A stretch of DNA of 64,000 nucleotides, taken from the NCBI RefSeq assembly GCF_023554105.1, contig NZ_JAMJWE010000003.1:186001-250000 (forward strand). Reading direction: 5' to 3'. The position numbers were made by a program, and so were the translations under genes. Within the stretch, counting starts at the first letter, position 1. Every line of letters begins with the position of its first letter. The stretch comes from Brucella sp. 21LCYQ03. GTDB lineage: Bacteria; Pseudomonadota; Alphaproteobacteria; Rhizobiales; Rhizobiaceae. This document shows, piece after piece, positions 9,398-17,611 of the stretch. The notes beneath the pieces were generated by a model, which saw nothing but the letters and a program-made list of their open reading frames with translations, had not been told where the DNA came from and did not search any database.

Positions 9398-9525
9398 GCG
9401 ATTTTTATCCTGATATTAGAAACTGCTTCCCGAACCCTATGGATGTGTGAAACTTAATACCTTATCGTTTGCCTTGGCATGAATTTACAGGAAAAATATT
9501 CTGTTGAGAATGGTGGTTCTAAAAT

Positions 9526-10158
9526 TTATTTTCTGGGGTAAATCAGTTTGCGTATTTTTTGCTGCAAAGCGGGCACGACGTCTGCGTCGAACCATGGATT
9601 ACGTTTGAGCCAGCCACTGTTGCGCCACGATGGATGCGGCAAAGGCAAAACCGTTCGGCCCGCAGCATTCGGCGTTTCCATGAAGTTCCGCCAGTTCTCA
9701 ACAGTTTCGGTCAGACTTGTCTTGCGCCACTCTGGGAGATGGTAGGCAAGCGCATATTGCCCGACGACCAGAATGAATTCGAGTTGCGGCATGGATGCAA
9801 AAACCCGGTCATGCCAGGTCGGGCGGCATTCACGACGTGGAGGAAGATCGCCACCATGCTTATCATAGCCGGGAAAGCAAAAGCCCATCGGCACGATTGC
9901 AAAAAGCGATGGATCGTAAAATTCGTCGCGGGTTGTGCCGAGCCATTGTCGTAGCCGATCACCGGATGGATCGTTAAAGGGTAGGGATGTATTATGCACG
10001 CGAATGCCAGGTGCCTGTCCGCAGATCGCAATGCGTGCAGTATTTGAAATAATGCAAACCGGATTAGGGTCGTGTGGCAAAGGTGGCAGATATTGGGGCG
10101 TGTCACGACAAATGCGGCACGCCTGGATCGAGTGTCTGAGCTCGTCCAGATTTTCCAT
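9526..10158 (-). CDS. uracil-DNA glycosylase superfamily protein
   Basis: 210 residues. Two superfamily motifs are visible: AICGQAPGIRVHN (the position of the catalytic loop) and LPLPHPSWRNSGW (the H-P-S DNA-intercalation loop). The N-terminal cysteine pair C-x2-C in ACRICRDTPQYLP recalls the Fe-S enzymes of this superfamily, but a full four-cysteine set is not obvious. Presumably it excises uracil or a related lesion; activity is inferred from the fold only. It lies 20 bases downstream of the nuclease gene on the same strand. Confidence 0.75.
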   Translation of the reverse strand: MENLDELRHSIQACRICRDTPQYLPPLPHDPNPVCIISNTARIAICGQAPGIRVHNTSLPFNDPSGDRLRQWLGTTRDEFYDPSLFAIVPMGFCFPGYDKHGGDLPPRRECRPTWHDRVFASMPQLEFILVVGQYALAYHLPEWRKTSLTETVENWRNFMETPNAAGRTVLPLPHPSWRNSGWLKRNPWFDADVVPALQQKIRKLIYPRK

Positions 10159-10178
10159 TCTTCCCGTAATTCTCCAGA

Positions 10179-10835
10179 TCAGATTGCATTTAGCAGTTTG
10201 ACGACTTGGCCTTTGATATAATGGATCATATCGCTGATTACATCGGATGATCGTGTTTCATGGCCGGTTCCAGCATCGGCATTTGGATGCTGATGGTCTT
10301 TGCGCCACTGATAGGGCACTTCGAAGCTGCCACCCCATATGCCGCGTTTTTCACGACGCGCGGTAGCCTCTTCGCTGCGATAATCGCCATAGGCAACCGC
10401 CCAGCCTTGTTCCACCATCCATTGGTTGAGGTTTGTCTCACCGCGATAGCATGTCGCTAATGTGCGTCCGTATTTATCAAGTCCCAGTTTTTCACATCGA
10501 ATCGCACTTCCATTGATCTTATTCAGCAAAGCTTTGCGCGCGTCTCGGCCGCAAAGGTAATCGCGCTTGTCGATCTGGCAGCTTTGCTGCATTTCCGGCG
10601 CATCAATGCCTGCAAGCCGTATGTGAATCTTGTCGAGAATAACTGTGTCACCATCAATAACATAGGCCAATCCAGCCAGAGTTTCCCTGGATTGCCGACT
10701 GTCAGGTAGAGAGACGATAATGGCAATGAGAATTGAAAATATCAATAAAGTCAGTAGGATGCTTTTAATTTTTCGTGCGTTTTGTTGCCTCGCAAAGGTA
10801 TAATTACGCCGATAGCGGCGCCTTCTGTTGACCAT
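10179..10835 (-). CDS. membrane-anchored thermonuclease (SNase-like) protein
   Basis: 218 residues. A basic cytoplasmic tail and one transmembrane helix (IKSILLTLLIFSILIAIIVSL) lead into a staphylococcal-nuclease domain with AYVIDGDTVILD and IRLAGIDAPEMQQSC, which hold the Ca-binding Asp and catalytic residues of the family, then CRDARKALL-type sequence and GLDKYGRTLATCY. The ATG at 10835 is preferred over an in-frame TTG at 10853. The domain should face the periplasm or cell surface. Role unknown; nutrient scavenging or DNA turnover are possibilities. Confidence 0.8.
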   Translation of the reverse strand: MVNRRRRYRRNYTFARQQNARKIKSILLTLLIFSILIAIIVSLPDSRQSRETLAGLAYVIDGDTVILDKIHIRLAGIDAPEMQQSCQIDKRDYLCGRDARKALLNKINGSAIRCEKLGLDKYGRTLATCYRGETNLNQWMVEQGWAVAYGDYRSEEATARREKRGIWGGSFEVPYQWRKDHQHPNADAGTGHETRSSDVISDMIHYIKGQVVKLLNAI

Positions 10836-10853
10836 TGTTTTTGGTACCCCCAA

Positions 10854-11299
10854 CCAGCATTATTCTCGCTGTGTAGAATTATGCTTCGCAAAATCTATCA
10901 CATTTGAAAGTACGCTTTGGTTTAACAACTTCAGACCCACAACGTTTTGTTTTGTGATGATTCAGCAACAGTCTTTATTATTGCTTTAGGCTAAAAGATG
11001 GGAGGCACATTTTGCCCATTTCCCGCCACAAAGGGGCGTCACCGCTAGGGAAAGGCGAAAGCTATTAATAGAATTGGGAAGCGTTAGTTCCCTCAGGACA
11101 GGAAAAAAATGAAGAAGGACGCATTGTTTCACAACGATCCGTTTTCGGAAGGCGAAAAAGCCATTCGATCTTTGTTTTTTCGTCCTAATGAAGAACGAGC
11201 TTTTTTCCGCCAAAATCGGGTCTCAGTGTTGACGAAAATTCAATGCACTCTGTTACTTATGTCATTAACTTCCAATCAGTGTGAAAGACCAGCGTTGTG
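10854..11299 (+). other. 446-base gap between the nuclease gene and exoR
   Basis: This region is divergently flanked, so it should hold promoters in both directions. The only coding candidate is a 63-codon ORF at 11109-11300, listed separately. I see no convincing sigma-70 pair, riboswitch or repeat in the rest. Confidence 0.5.
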
Positions 11300-11300
11300 A
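11109..11300 (+). CDS. possible small leader ORF overlapping the exoR start
   Basis: A 63-codon ORF with a good ribosome site (AGGA at 11100-11103, 5 bases before the ATG). Its TGA overlaps the exoR ATG as TGATG, a layout typical of translational coupling. The first half (MKKDALFHNDPFSEGEKAIRS) looks coding by codon choice; the second half does not. I recognise no family. It may be a leader peptide, a small gene or chance. Confidence 0.35.
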   Translation: MKKDALFHNDPFSEGEKAIRSLFFRPNEERAFFRQNRVSVLTKIQCTLLLMSLTSNQCERPAL

Positions 11301-12091
11301 TGCGTATCCGCAGTTTTTCATATCCCCTTATCGCTGCGGCGCTTGGCTTGGCCATTGTCTGCAACAGCGCTTCGGCTTTTGATTTAAACGATGACTCCGA
11401 GAAATCGCGTAGCCCGTTTGAACTCTTCAAGTTTGGTTTTTCTGCTTATAAGAGCGGCCACAAGGACGAGGCGATCAAGGCGCTGCGTTATGCTGCCGAT
11501 CGTGGACATCAGGGCGCCAAGTGGAAGCTTGCACGCATGTATGCCGATGGCGACGGCGTTGCAGAGAATGACTACGAAGCCTATCAGATTTTTGAAAAGA
11601 TCGTTCGTGACGGTGCAGAGCCGGGTTCGGAAAATGAGCCTTATGTTGCTGATGCGCTGGTCGCACTCGCCGGTTATGTGAAGCGCGGCATTCCCGGTTC
11701 TCCGGTCAATGCCAATCCCAAGTTCGCTCGTAATCTCTATGTGCAGGCCGCATCGAATTTCGGTGATCCGGCAGCTCAGTTTGAACTTGGCAAAATGCTT
11801 CTTGACGGTGAGGGCGGAGAGCCTAACCCAATGCAGGCCGCACGCTGGTTCCAGCTTTCTGCCAAGAAGGGCAATGCGAGCGCGCAAGCTATGCTTGGCA
11901 ATATGCTATTTCAGGCTGGCAAGACCGTGCGTGGCTTAGCCATGCTGACCGCAGCCTTTGAGCGTTGCCCAACAGAAGACTGCACCTGGATACGCGATAT
12001 GCAGGAACAGGCTTTCTCTATTGCGGGTGAAGCAGACCGCCGTAATGCGGTGGCGCTCTCCAGCAATCTGACCACCAAGGGCGATTTCTGA
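11300..12091 (+). CDS. exoR: periplasmic regulator ExoR (Sel1-repeat protein)
   Basis: 263 residues. A signal peptide (cleavage expected after SASA, residue 26) is followed by Sel1-like repeats such as AADRGHQGAKWKLARMYADGDG and ASNFGDPAAQFELGKMLLDGEG. Residues 35-75 and the end (LERCPTEDC-type, MQEQAFSIAGEADRR) closely resemble Sinorhizobium ExoR. That protein binds the sensor kinase ExoS in the periplasm and holds the ExoS-ChvI system off; the Brucellaceae counterpart is BvrS-BvrR. A role in envelope and exopolysaccharide control is therefore inferred. The ATG at 11300 overlaps the stop of a possible small ORF; no strong Shine-Dalgarno of its own is visible. Confidence 0.85.
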   Translation: MRIRSFSYPLIAAALGLAIVCNSASAFDLNDDSEKSRSPFELFKFGFSAYKSGHKDEAIKALRYAADRGHQGAKWKLARMYADGDGVAENDYEAYQIFEKIVRDGAEPGSENEPYVADALVALAGYVKRGIPGSPVNANPKFARNLYVQAASNFGDPAAQFELGKMLLDGEGGEPNPMQAARWFQLSAKKGNASAQAMLGNMLFQAGKTVRGLAMLTAAFERCPTEDCTWIRDMQEQAFSIAGEADRRNAVALSSNLTTKGDF

Positions 12092-12113
12092 TTACTTAAA
12101 TCCGCCTGAACAA

Positions 12114-12896
12114 TCAGACGGATAATGTGACCGTTACAGGCACATGGTCTGACGGCTTTTCCCACGCTCTGACATGCTTTTCGATATCAGTCGAAACGAA
12201 ATGGTTTGCCGCTTCTGGTGACAACATCAGATGGTCGATGCGAATGCCATTGTTCTTCTGCCATGCACCGGCCTGATAATCCCAGAACGTGTAAACGCCT
12301 TCATCGTCCGTGGCAGCTCTGACCGCTTCAGTGAAGCCCAGATTTTCCAAGCGGCGAAACGCCTGACGTGATTGCGGCTGAAACAGCGCATCACCAAGCC
12401 ATTGCTGCGGATTCTTCGCGTCATAAGGCTCAGGAATGACGTTATAGTCACCTGCAAGCACAAGTGGCTCCTCCAGCTCAAGCCTGCTTTTGGCCCATGC
12501 CTCAAGGCGCTGCATCCAGGAAAGCTTGTAAGGAAACTTTTCCGTATCAATCGGATTGCCGTTTGGGAGGTAGAGCGACACGACACGCAGAACGCCCTTA
12601 TCGGTCGAGAAAACTGCCTCGATGAAACGAGCTTGTTCATCGCTGTCATCGCCGGGAAGGCCACGAATGACCTCATCGGGAGATTTTTTCGAAAGAATCG
12701 CGACGCCGTTAAAGCCTTTTTGCCCGTGCGTTTCGACGTGATAGCCGAGCGCTTCGATTTCCAGCCGTGGGAACAGCTCGTCCACTGACTTGATTTCCTG
12801 AAGGCAAGCGATGTCGGGCGATGATTCCTTCAGCCAATGCTGGAGGTTTTCGATGCGCGCCTTGACGCCGTTTATATTCCATGTCGCGATTTTCAT
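12114..12896 (-). CDS. xthA: exodeoxyribonuclease III
   Basis: A 260-residue exonuclease III/AP endonuclease of base-excision repair. Motifs in order are MKIATWNINGVKAR, CLQEIKSVDELFP (metal-binding Glu), GDYNVIPEPYDAKNP (Asp and Asn of the active site), RIDHLMLSP and the final SDHVPVTVTL (catalytic Asp-His). The ATG at 12896 opens the conserved MKIATWN; the open frame upstream of it is not conserved. It converges on exoR with a 22-base gap. Confidence 0.93.
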   Translation of the reverse strand: MKIATWNINGVKARIENLQHWLKESSPDIACLQEIKSVDELFPRLEIEALGYHVETHGQKGFNGVAILSKKSPDEVIRGLPGDDSDEQARFIEAVFSTDKGVLRVVSLYLPNGNPIDTEKFPYKLSWMQRLEAWAKSRLELEEPLVLAGDYNVIPEPYDAKNPQQWLGDALFQPQSRQAFRRLENLGFTEAVRAATDDEGVYTFWDYQAGAWQKNNGIRIDHLMLSPEAANHFVSTDIEKHVRAWEKPSDHVPVTVTLSV

Positions 12897-13051
12897 GATG
12901 AAATGATTAGGCGTAAGATGGGGTGAGGGCAAGCGCTGCACGCATTCCATCACAGAATTTCCGCTCTTTCGCATAAATATGCATTGGCCATTTGTATTGC
13001 CGCTTTTGCATTCCTATCTCCCTTTTACAGTAGTCAAATTAGGAGATTTGA

Positions 13052-13759
13052 ATGTTTGACGCCAAAAAGCTTCTCGATCAGTTTCTGGGATCGCAAATAC
13101 CGGGCATGTCAGGAAGTGTTCGCGATAAGGCAGGGCAGGCCACCGATCTCGCCAAGAAGAACCCTTTGGCTACTGGTGCAATTGCTGCGGCAATCTTTGG
13201 CACGAAGACGGGCCGCAAACTTGCTGGCAATGTCGCAACCGCAGGCGGTTTGGCTGCAATCGCTGGTCTCGGTTATCTCGCTTATAAGAACTACAAATCC
13301 GGCCAGCAGCCACAAACTGCTCCGCAACGAGCAGCAGCCGAGCCTGAACTGCTCCCGCCGCCGCCAGCAGACTCACCCTTTCATCCGCAATCATCTTCAA
13401 TGAGCAATAGTTTTGCGCTGACACTTATTCAGGCGATGATTGCCGCAGCAAAGGCTGATGGTCACATCGATGCGGGTGAGCGTGCGTTGATTATGGAAAA
13501 AGTGCAGATTTCACGCCTTGATAATGAGGCAGAAGCGTTTTTTGAGAAAGAACTCGCAGATCCGATTGATATTGATGCGCTGGTCGCAGCTGCTCAGACG
13601 GAAGAGCAGAAGGTTGAGCTATATACGGCTTCACGCCTGACGATTGATCCAGATACGCGTGCAGAACGTGGTTATCTCGATATGCTGGCCGGTCGTCTTG
13701 GTCTGCCGGATGCGCTGGTCGATCATATTGATGCGACCGTCTCGTCGGTCAAAGCCTGA
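13052..13759 (+). CDS. DUF533 / TerB-like tellurite-resistance-fold protein
   Basis: 235 residues. The N-terminal half has a glycine-rich hydrophobic stretch (about 50-85, including ATAGGLAAIAGLGYLAYKNY), then a proline/glutamine linker, then a helical TerB-like domain (about 118-230) with AMIAAAKADGHIDAGERALIMEKV, whose acidic residues resemble metal-binding sites of TerB. It matches the YebE/DUF533 group, whose function is unknown. The gene stands alone, with a bidirectional terminator separating it from convergent erpA. Confidence 0.8.
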   Translation: MFDAKKLLDQFLGSQIPGMSGSVRDKAGQATDLAKKNPLATGAIAAAIFGTKTGRKLAGNVATAGGLAAIAGLGYLAYKNYKSGQQPQTAPQRAAAEPELLPPPPADSPFHPQSSSMSNSFALTLIQAMIAAAKADGHIDAGERALIMEKVQISRLDNEAEAFFEKELADPIDIDALVAAAQTEEQKVELYTASRLTIDPDTRAERGYLDMLAGRLGLPDALVDHIDATVSSVKA

Positions 13760-13765
13760 TAAAAT

Positions 13766-13796
13766 AAAACCGGCTTTAATTCAAAGCCGGTTTTTC
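13766..13796 (+). terminator. bidirectional terminator between the DUF533 gene and erpA
   Basis: AAAACCGGCTTT pairs with AAAGCCGGTTTTT around a short loop (AATTC). The T-tract on the plus side and A-tract on the other serve both convergent genes. Confidence 0.88.
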
Positions 13797-13815
13797 TTTG
13801 GGGTGGTAAACTCCA

Positions 13816-14142
13816 TCAGATCGCGAAGCTTGTTCCGCAACCGCACGATGCCGTCGCATTTGGATTGCGGATTTGAAATGACTGTCCCATCAGGTCATCA
13901 ACGAAATCGATCTGCGAGCCGTCCATGTAGGGCACTGAGATGGAATCGATCAGTACCCTGGCACCGAGCTTTTCGATAACAATGTCATCATCGGACTGAT
14001 CATCAACCAGATCATATTTGTAGGAAAAGCCAGAACAGCCGCCACCTTCGACAGAGACGCGAAGTGCGGTCTTGCCGGGTTCAGAACTGATAATCTTTGC
14101 AATCCGCTTGGCTGCGGATTCAGAAACGGTAATATCTGTCAT
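13816..14142 (-). CDS. erpA: iron-sulfur cluster insertion protein (A-type carrier)
   Basis: 108 residues. An A-type Fe-S carrier with the three invariant cysteines Cys36 (GGGCSGF), Cys100 and Cys102 (SCGCG), which hold the cluster at the dimer interface and pass it to apoproteins. The start MTDITVSESAAKRI is typical. It resembles ErpA/IscA; the two are hard to separate without a tree. It is transcribed away from dgt, which begins 165 bases off on the other strand. Confidence 0.88.
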   Translation of the reverse strand: MTDITVSESAAKRIAKIISSEPGKTALRVSVEGGGCSGFSYKYDLVDDQSDDDIVIEKLGARVLIDSISVPYMDGSQIDFVDDLMGQSFQIRNPNATASCGCGTSFAI

Positions 14143-14306
14143 CTGCCTTGTTCCGCTTACAATTGCGTATAACGAAGTGGAATTACGAAATTCACAATCA
14201 ACGCATACTTGCCATCATGTTTAGCTGATAGCTATGAACGCAGTGCGTGGAAGTCAATGTCCACCTGTCATTTACGTAATCATATTACAGTGAGGAACGC
14301 ATCGCA

Positions 14307-15533
14307 ATGTCCGGCCAGGAAATTGGGTCACTCGAAGGCATCGGCTTTGGCTATCGTGAACGCGCGCCTTATGCTTGCAATCCAGCTTTGAGCCGTGGGC
14401 GGTTGGTGTCTGAGCCAGAAAGCGCCACGCGAACCCCTTTTCAGCGCGACCGCGACCGAATCATTCATTCGACGGCTTTTCGTCGTCTCAAACACAAGAC
14501 GCAGGTTTTCATTGCGCATGAAGGCGATCATTACCGCACGCGTCTGACCCATACGATCGAAGTGGCGCAGATTGCCCGTGCATTGGCGCGTGCCTTGCGT
14601 TTGGACGAAGACCTCGCGGAAGCGGTGGCGCTTGTTCATGATTTTGGTCATACGCCGTTTGGGCATACTGGCGAAGACGCGCTCAACGAGCGGATGAAAT
14701 CCTATGGCGGCTTTGATCACAATGCGCAGTCTTTGCGTATTGTGACGAAGCTTGAGCATCGTTATGCAGATTTTGACGGTCTGAACCTGTCATGGGAAAC
14801 CCTTGAAGGACTGGTAAAGCACAATGGTCCGCTGATAGGCTCATTTGCATCTCAAGCCGACGAGCCAGTTCCTCAGCCTATCCTCGACTTTAACGAGCGC
14901 TACGATCTCGAATTGTCGCGTTTTGCGAGCCTCGAGGCGCAATGTGCGGCAATCGCTGACGATATTGCTTATAATGCGCATGATATTGACGACGGTCTTC
15001 GCTCCGGCCTGTTGACGCTTGAAGGGCTGGATGAGGTGCCTCTAACAAAGCGGCTGCTGGATATTGTCAGAACGCGTTATCCGGCACTTGATGCCGTGCG
15101 CACCGGGCATGAGCTTGTGCGCCGTCAGATCACGATCATGGTCGAAGACGTGATTGCTGAATCACAACGCCGTATCACGAACGCCAATCCGCAAAGCGTT
15201 GAGGACGTACATGCGCAGCCACACGCGCTTGTAGGCTTTTCGGATACGATGCGCGATGAAGAAAAAACGCTGAAACGCTTTTTGTTCAAGAACCTCTATT
15301 TTCATGACAGTGTCGTGGTTCGCAGGCATGCTGCGGATAAGATTGTTCAAGACCTATTCGATATTTCATTTGAAAAGCCATCCATCATGCCAGCCGAGTG
15401 GCAAGCAGACTGGCAAATGCTTGATCAGTCAGGCAAGGCACGTCGTGTTGCCGACTATTTGGCGGGTATGACTGACAATTATGCCGTGCGCGAACACCGA
15501 CGATTGTTTGACCACACACCCGATTTAGCTTAA
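14307..15533 (+). CDS. dgt: deoxyguanosinetriphosphate triphosphohydrolase-like protein
   Basis: 408 residues, an HD-domain dNTP triphosphohydrolase, type 2. The HD metal site is spread over [45 protein letters not shown] and [15 protein letters not shown]. It would hydrolyse dGTP or other dNTPs to the nucleoside and triphosphate and so influence dNTP pools. It precedes argS by 118 bases on the same strand, a pairing common in alphaproteobacteria. Confidence 0.9.
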   Translation: MSGQEIGSLEGIGFGYRERAPYACNPALSRGRLVSEPESATRTPFQRDRDRIIHSTAFRRLKHKTQVFIAHEGDHYRTRLTHTIEVAQIARALARALRLDEDLAEAVALVHDFGHTPFGHTGEDALNERMKSYGGFDHNAQSLRIVTKLEHRYADFDGLNLSWETLEGLVKHNGPLIGSFASQADEPVPQPILDFNERYDLELSRFASLEAQCAAIADDIAYNAHDIDDGLRSGLLTLEGLDEVPLTKRLLDIVRTRYPALDAVRTGHELVRRQITIMVEDVIAESQRRITNANPQSVEDVHAQPHALVGFSDTMRDEEKTLKRFLFKNLYFHDSVVVRRHAADKIVQDLFDISFEKPSIMPAEWQADWQMLDQSGKARRVADYLAGMTDNYAVREHRRLFDHTPDLA

Positions 15534-15651
15534 TCGGAGCTTAACGAGGCGGATACTGGCGCTAAAACGCGTTGGTATGGCTGCTATTTTTATGACGAGC
15601 CAAGGCCGGAAGACACAAATATAGCCGGACGAAAGCCTGACAGGACGAACC

Positions 15652-17409
15652 ATGAATATCTTTGCAGATTTCGACGCACGTATCAAAAAAACGTTGCAAG
15701 AGATTGATCTGAAAACAAAAGATGGCAGCGAGCTTGATCTGTCGCGCATCAGCGTTGAGCCACCGCGCGATGCATCGCATGGTGACATTGCAACCAATGC
15801 TGCAATGGTGCTTTCCAAAGCTGTTGGTCAGAATCCGCGTGAACTCGCAACGGCAATTGCCGATGCTTTGAAGTCCGATGAAGACGTCGCAAGTGTCGAT
15901 GTTGCAGGTCCGGGCTTCATTAATCTGCGTTTGAAAGACGCTTACTGGCAGCGTGAGTTGCAGGGCATGCTCAATGAAGCGACCGATTTTGGGCGCTCAA
16001 AGCTTGGCGCTGGCAAAAAAGTCAATGTTGAGTATGTGTCGGCAAATCCGACCGGCCCGATGCATGTCGGCCATTGCCGCGGCGCCGTTGTCGGTGATGT
16101 GCTTGCAAACCTGCTGAAATTTGCAGGCTTTGACGTCACAAAAGAATATTACATCAATGATGCGGGCGCACAGATCGATGTGCTGGCCAATTCTGCGATG
16201 CTGCGTTATCGCGAAGCACTCGGCGAAAATATCGGCGAAATTCCTGCCGGTCTTTATCCGGGCGACTATCTGGTGCCAGTCGGCGAGGCGCTTGCCAAGG
16301 AATTTGGCAAGACGCTTCTGGAAATGCCGGAAGAAGAAGCACTGGTGCTTGTGAAAGAACGTACCATCAACGCAATGATGGCAATGATTCGCGCAGATCT
16401 TGATGCACTGAATGTTCATCACGACGTGTTCTATTCTGAGCGCACGCTGCATGCCGATCATGCACGCGCCATTCGCGCAGCAATCAATGATCTGACGCTC
16501 AAGGGCCACGTCTATAAGGGCAAGCTGCCACCGCCAAAGGGCCAGCTGCCAGAGGAGTGGGAAGATCGCGAACAGACCTTGTTCCGCTCGACTGAAGTGG
16601 GTGATGACATTGACCGTCCGCTGATGAAGTCAGACGGCGCTTTCACCTATTTTGCGGCTGACGTTGCTTACTTCAAAGACAAATATGACCGTGGTTTCAA
16701 TGAGATGGTCTATGTGCTTGGCGCAGATCATGGCGGTTATGTAAAGCGTCTTGAAGCTGTTGCTCGCGCTGTTTCTGACGGTAAGGCCAAGCTGACAGTT
16801 CTGCTTTGCCAACTCGTCAAGCTGTTTCGCGACGGCGAACCCGTGCGCATGTCGAAGCGCTCGGGTGAATTCATCACGCTGCGCGAAGTGGTGGATGAGG
16901 TTGGTCGCGATCCGGTCCGTTTCATGATGCTTTACCGGAAGAACGATGCGCCGCTTGATTTCGATTTTGCGAAAGTAACGGAGCAGTCGAAAGACAATCC
17001 GGTGTTCTATGTGCAATACGCGTCAGCGCGTTGCCATTCGGTTTTCCGTCAGGCTGTTGATCAGCTTGGGCTTACCGATCTGGATCGCGTTTCGCTTGGT
17101 GCACATCTTCACAAGCTTACTGATGAGAGCGAAATTGCGCTTATCCGCAAGCTCGCTGAATATCCACGTCTGATCGACGCTGCGGCCACCCATCAGGAGC
17201 CTCATCGCCTCGCTTTTTACCTTTATGATCTCGCCAGCGCGCTACATTCGCAATGGAATAAGGGTACAGAAAACCCAGACTTACGTTTTATTAAGGTTAA
17301 CGATCCAGAATTGTCACTAGCAAGGCTAGGGCTGGTGCAGGTCGTTTCCGATGTTCTGACTTCTGGTTTGACGATTATCGGTGCGGATGCTCCAACGGAA
17401 ATGCGCTAA
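15652..17409 (+). CDS. argS: arginyl-tRNA synthetase
   Basis: 585 residues, class I synthetase. The sequence shows the N-terminal Add-1 domain, the HIGH motif as HVGH in [15 protein letters not shown], the KMSK-like loop as [10 protein letters not shown] and a C-terminal anticodon-binding domain ending near DAPTEMR. It charges tRNA-Arg with arginine. It opens the co-oriented block that runs to nlpD at 29570; a 202-base gap separates it from the SPOR gene. Confidence 0.96.
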   Translation: MNIFADFDARIKKTLQEIDLKTKDGSELDLSRISVEPPRDASHGDIATNAAMVLSKAVGQNPRELATAIADALKSDEDVASVDVAGPGFINLRLKDAYWQRELQGMLNEATDFGRSKLGAGKKVNVEYVSANPTGPMHVGHCRGAVVGDVLANLLKFAGFDVTKEYYINDAGAQIDVLANSAMLRYREALGENIGEIPAGLYPGDYLVPVGEALAKEFGKTLLEMPEEEALVLVKERTINAMMAMIRADLDALNVHHDVFYSERTLHADHARAIRAAINDLTLKGHVYKGKLPPPKGQLPEEWEDREQTLFRSTEVGDDIDRPLMKSDGAFTYFAADVAYFKDKYDRGFNEMVYVLGADHGGYVKRLEAVARAVSDGKAKLTVLLCQLVKLFRDGEPVRMSKRSGEFITLREVVDEVGRDPVRFMMLYRKNDAPLDFDFAKVTEQSKDNPVFYVQYASARCHSVFRQAVDQLGLTDLDRVSLGAHLHKLTDESEIALIRKLAEYPRLIDAAATHQEPHRLAFYLYDLASALHSQWNKGTENPDLRFIKVNDPELSLARLGLVQVVSDVLTSGLTIIGADAPTEMR

Positions 17410-17611
17410 GACGAACTGATCACTCGCAAGTTCAACAACAGTGTTGAGTGGGTGGTGGTAAGTCAAAAAGATGGAAGATCGGCGGCGGGTTAAGTCGTCG
17501 GCCTTCCATAAGGCGCAGGTAACTTCCGTCAACTTTTGCCCACATTGCCTCGCTAAAATGTGATGTATCGAGACGTCTTGCGACGTCCAGGGTTTGAGTT
17601 AGGAACACACC

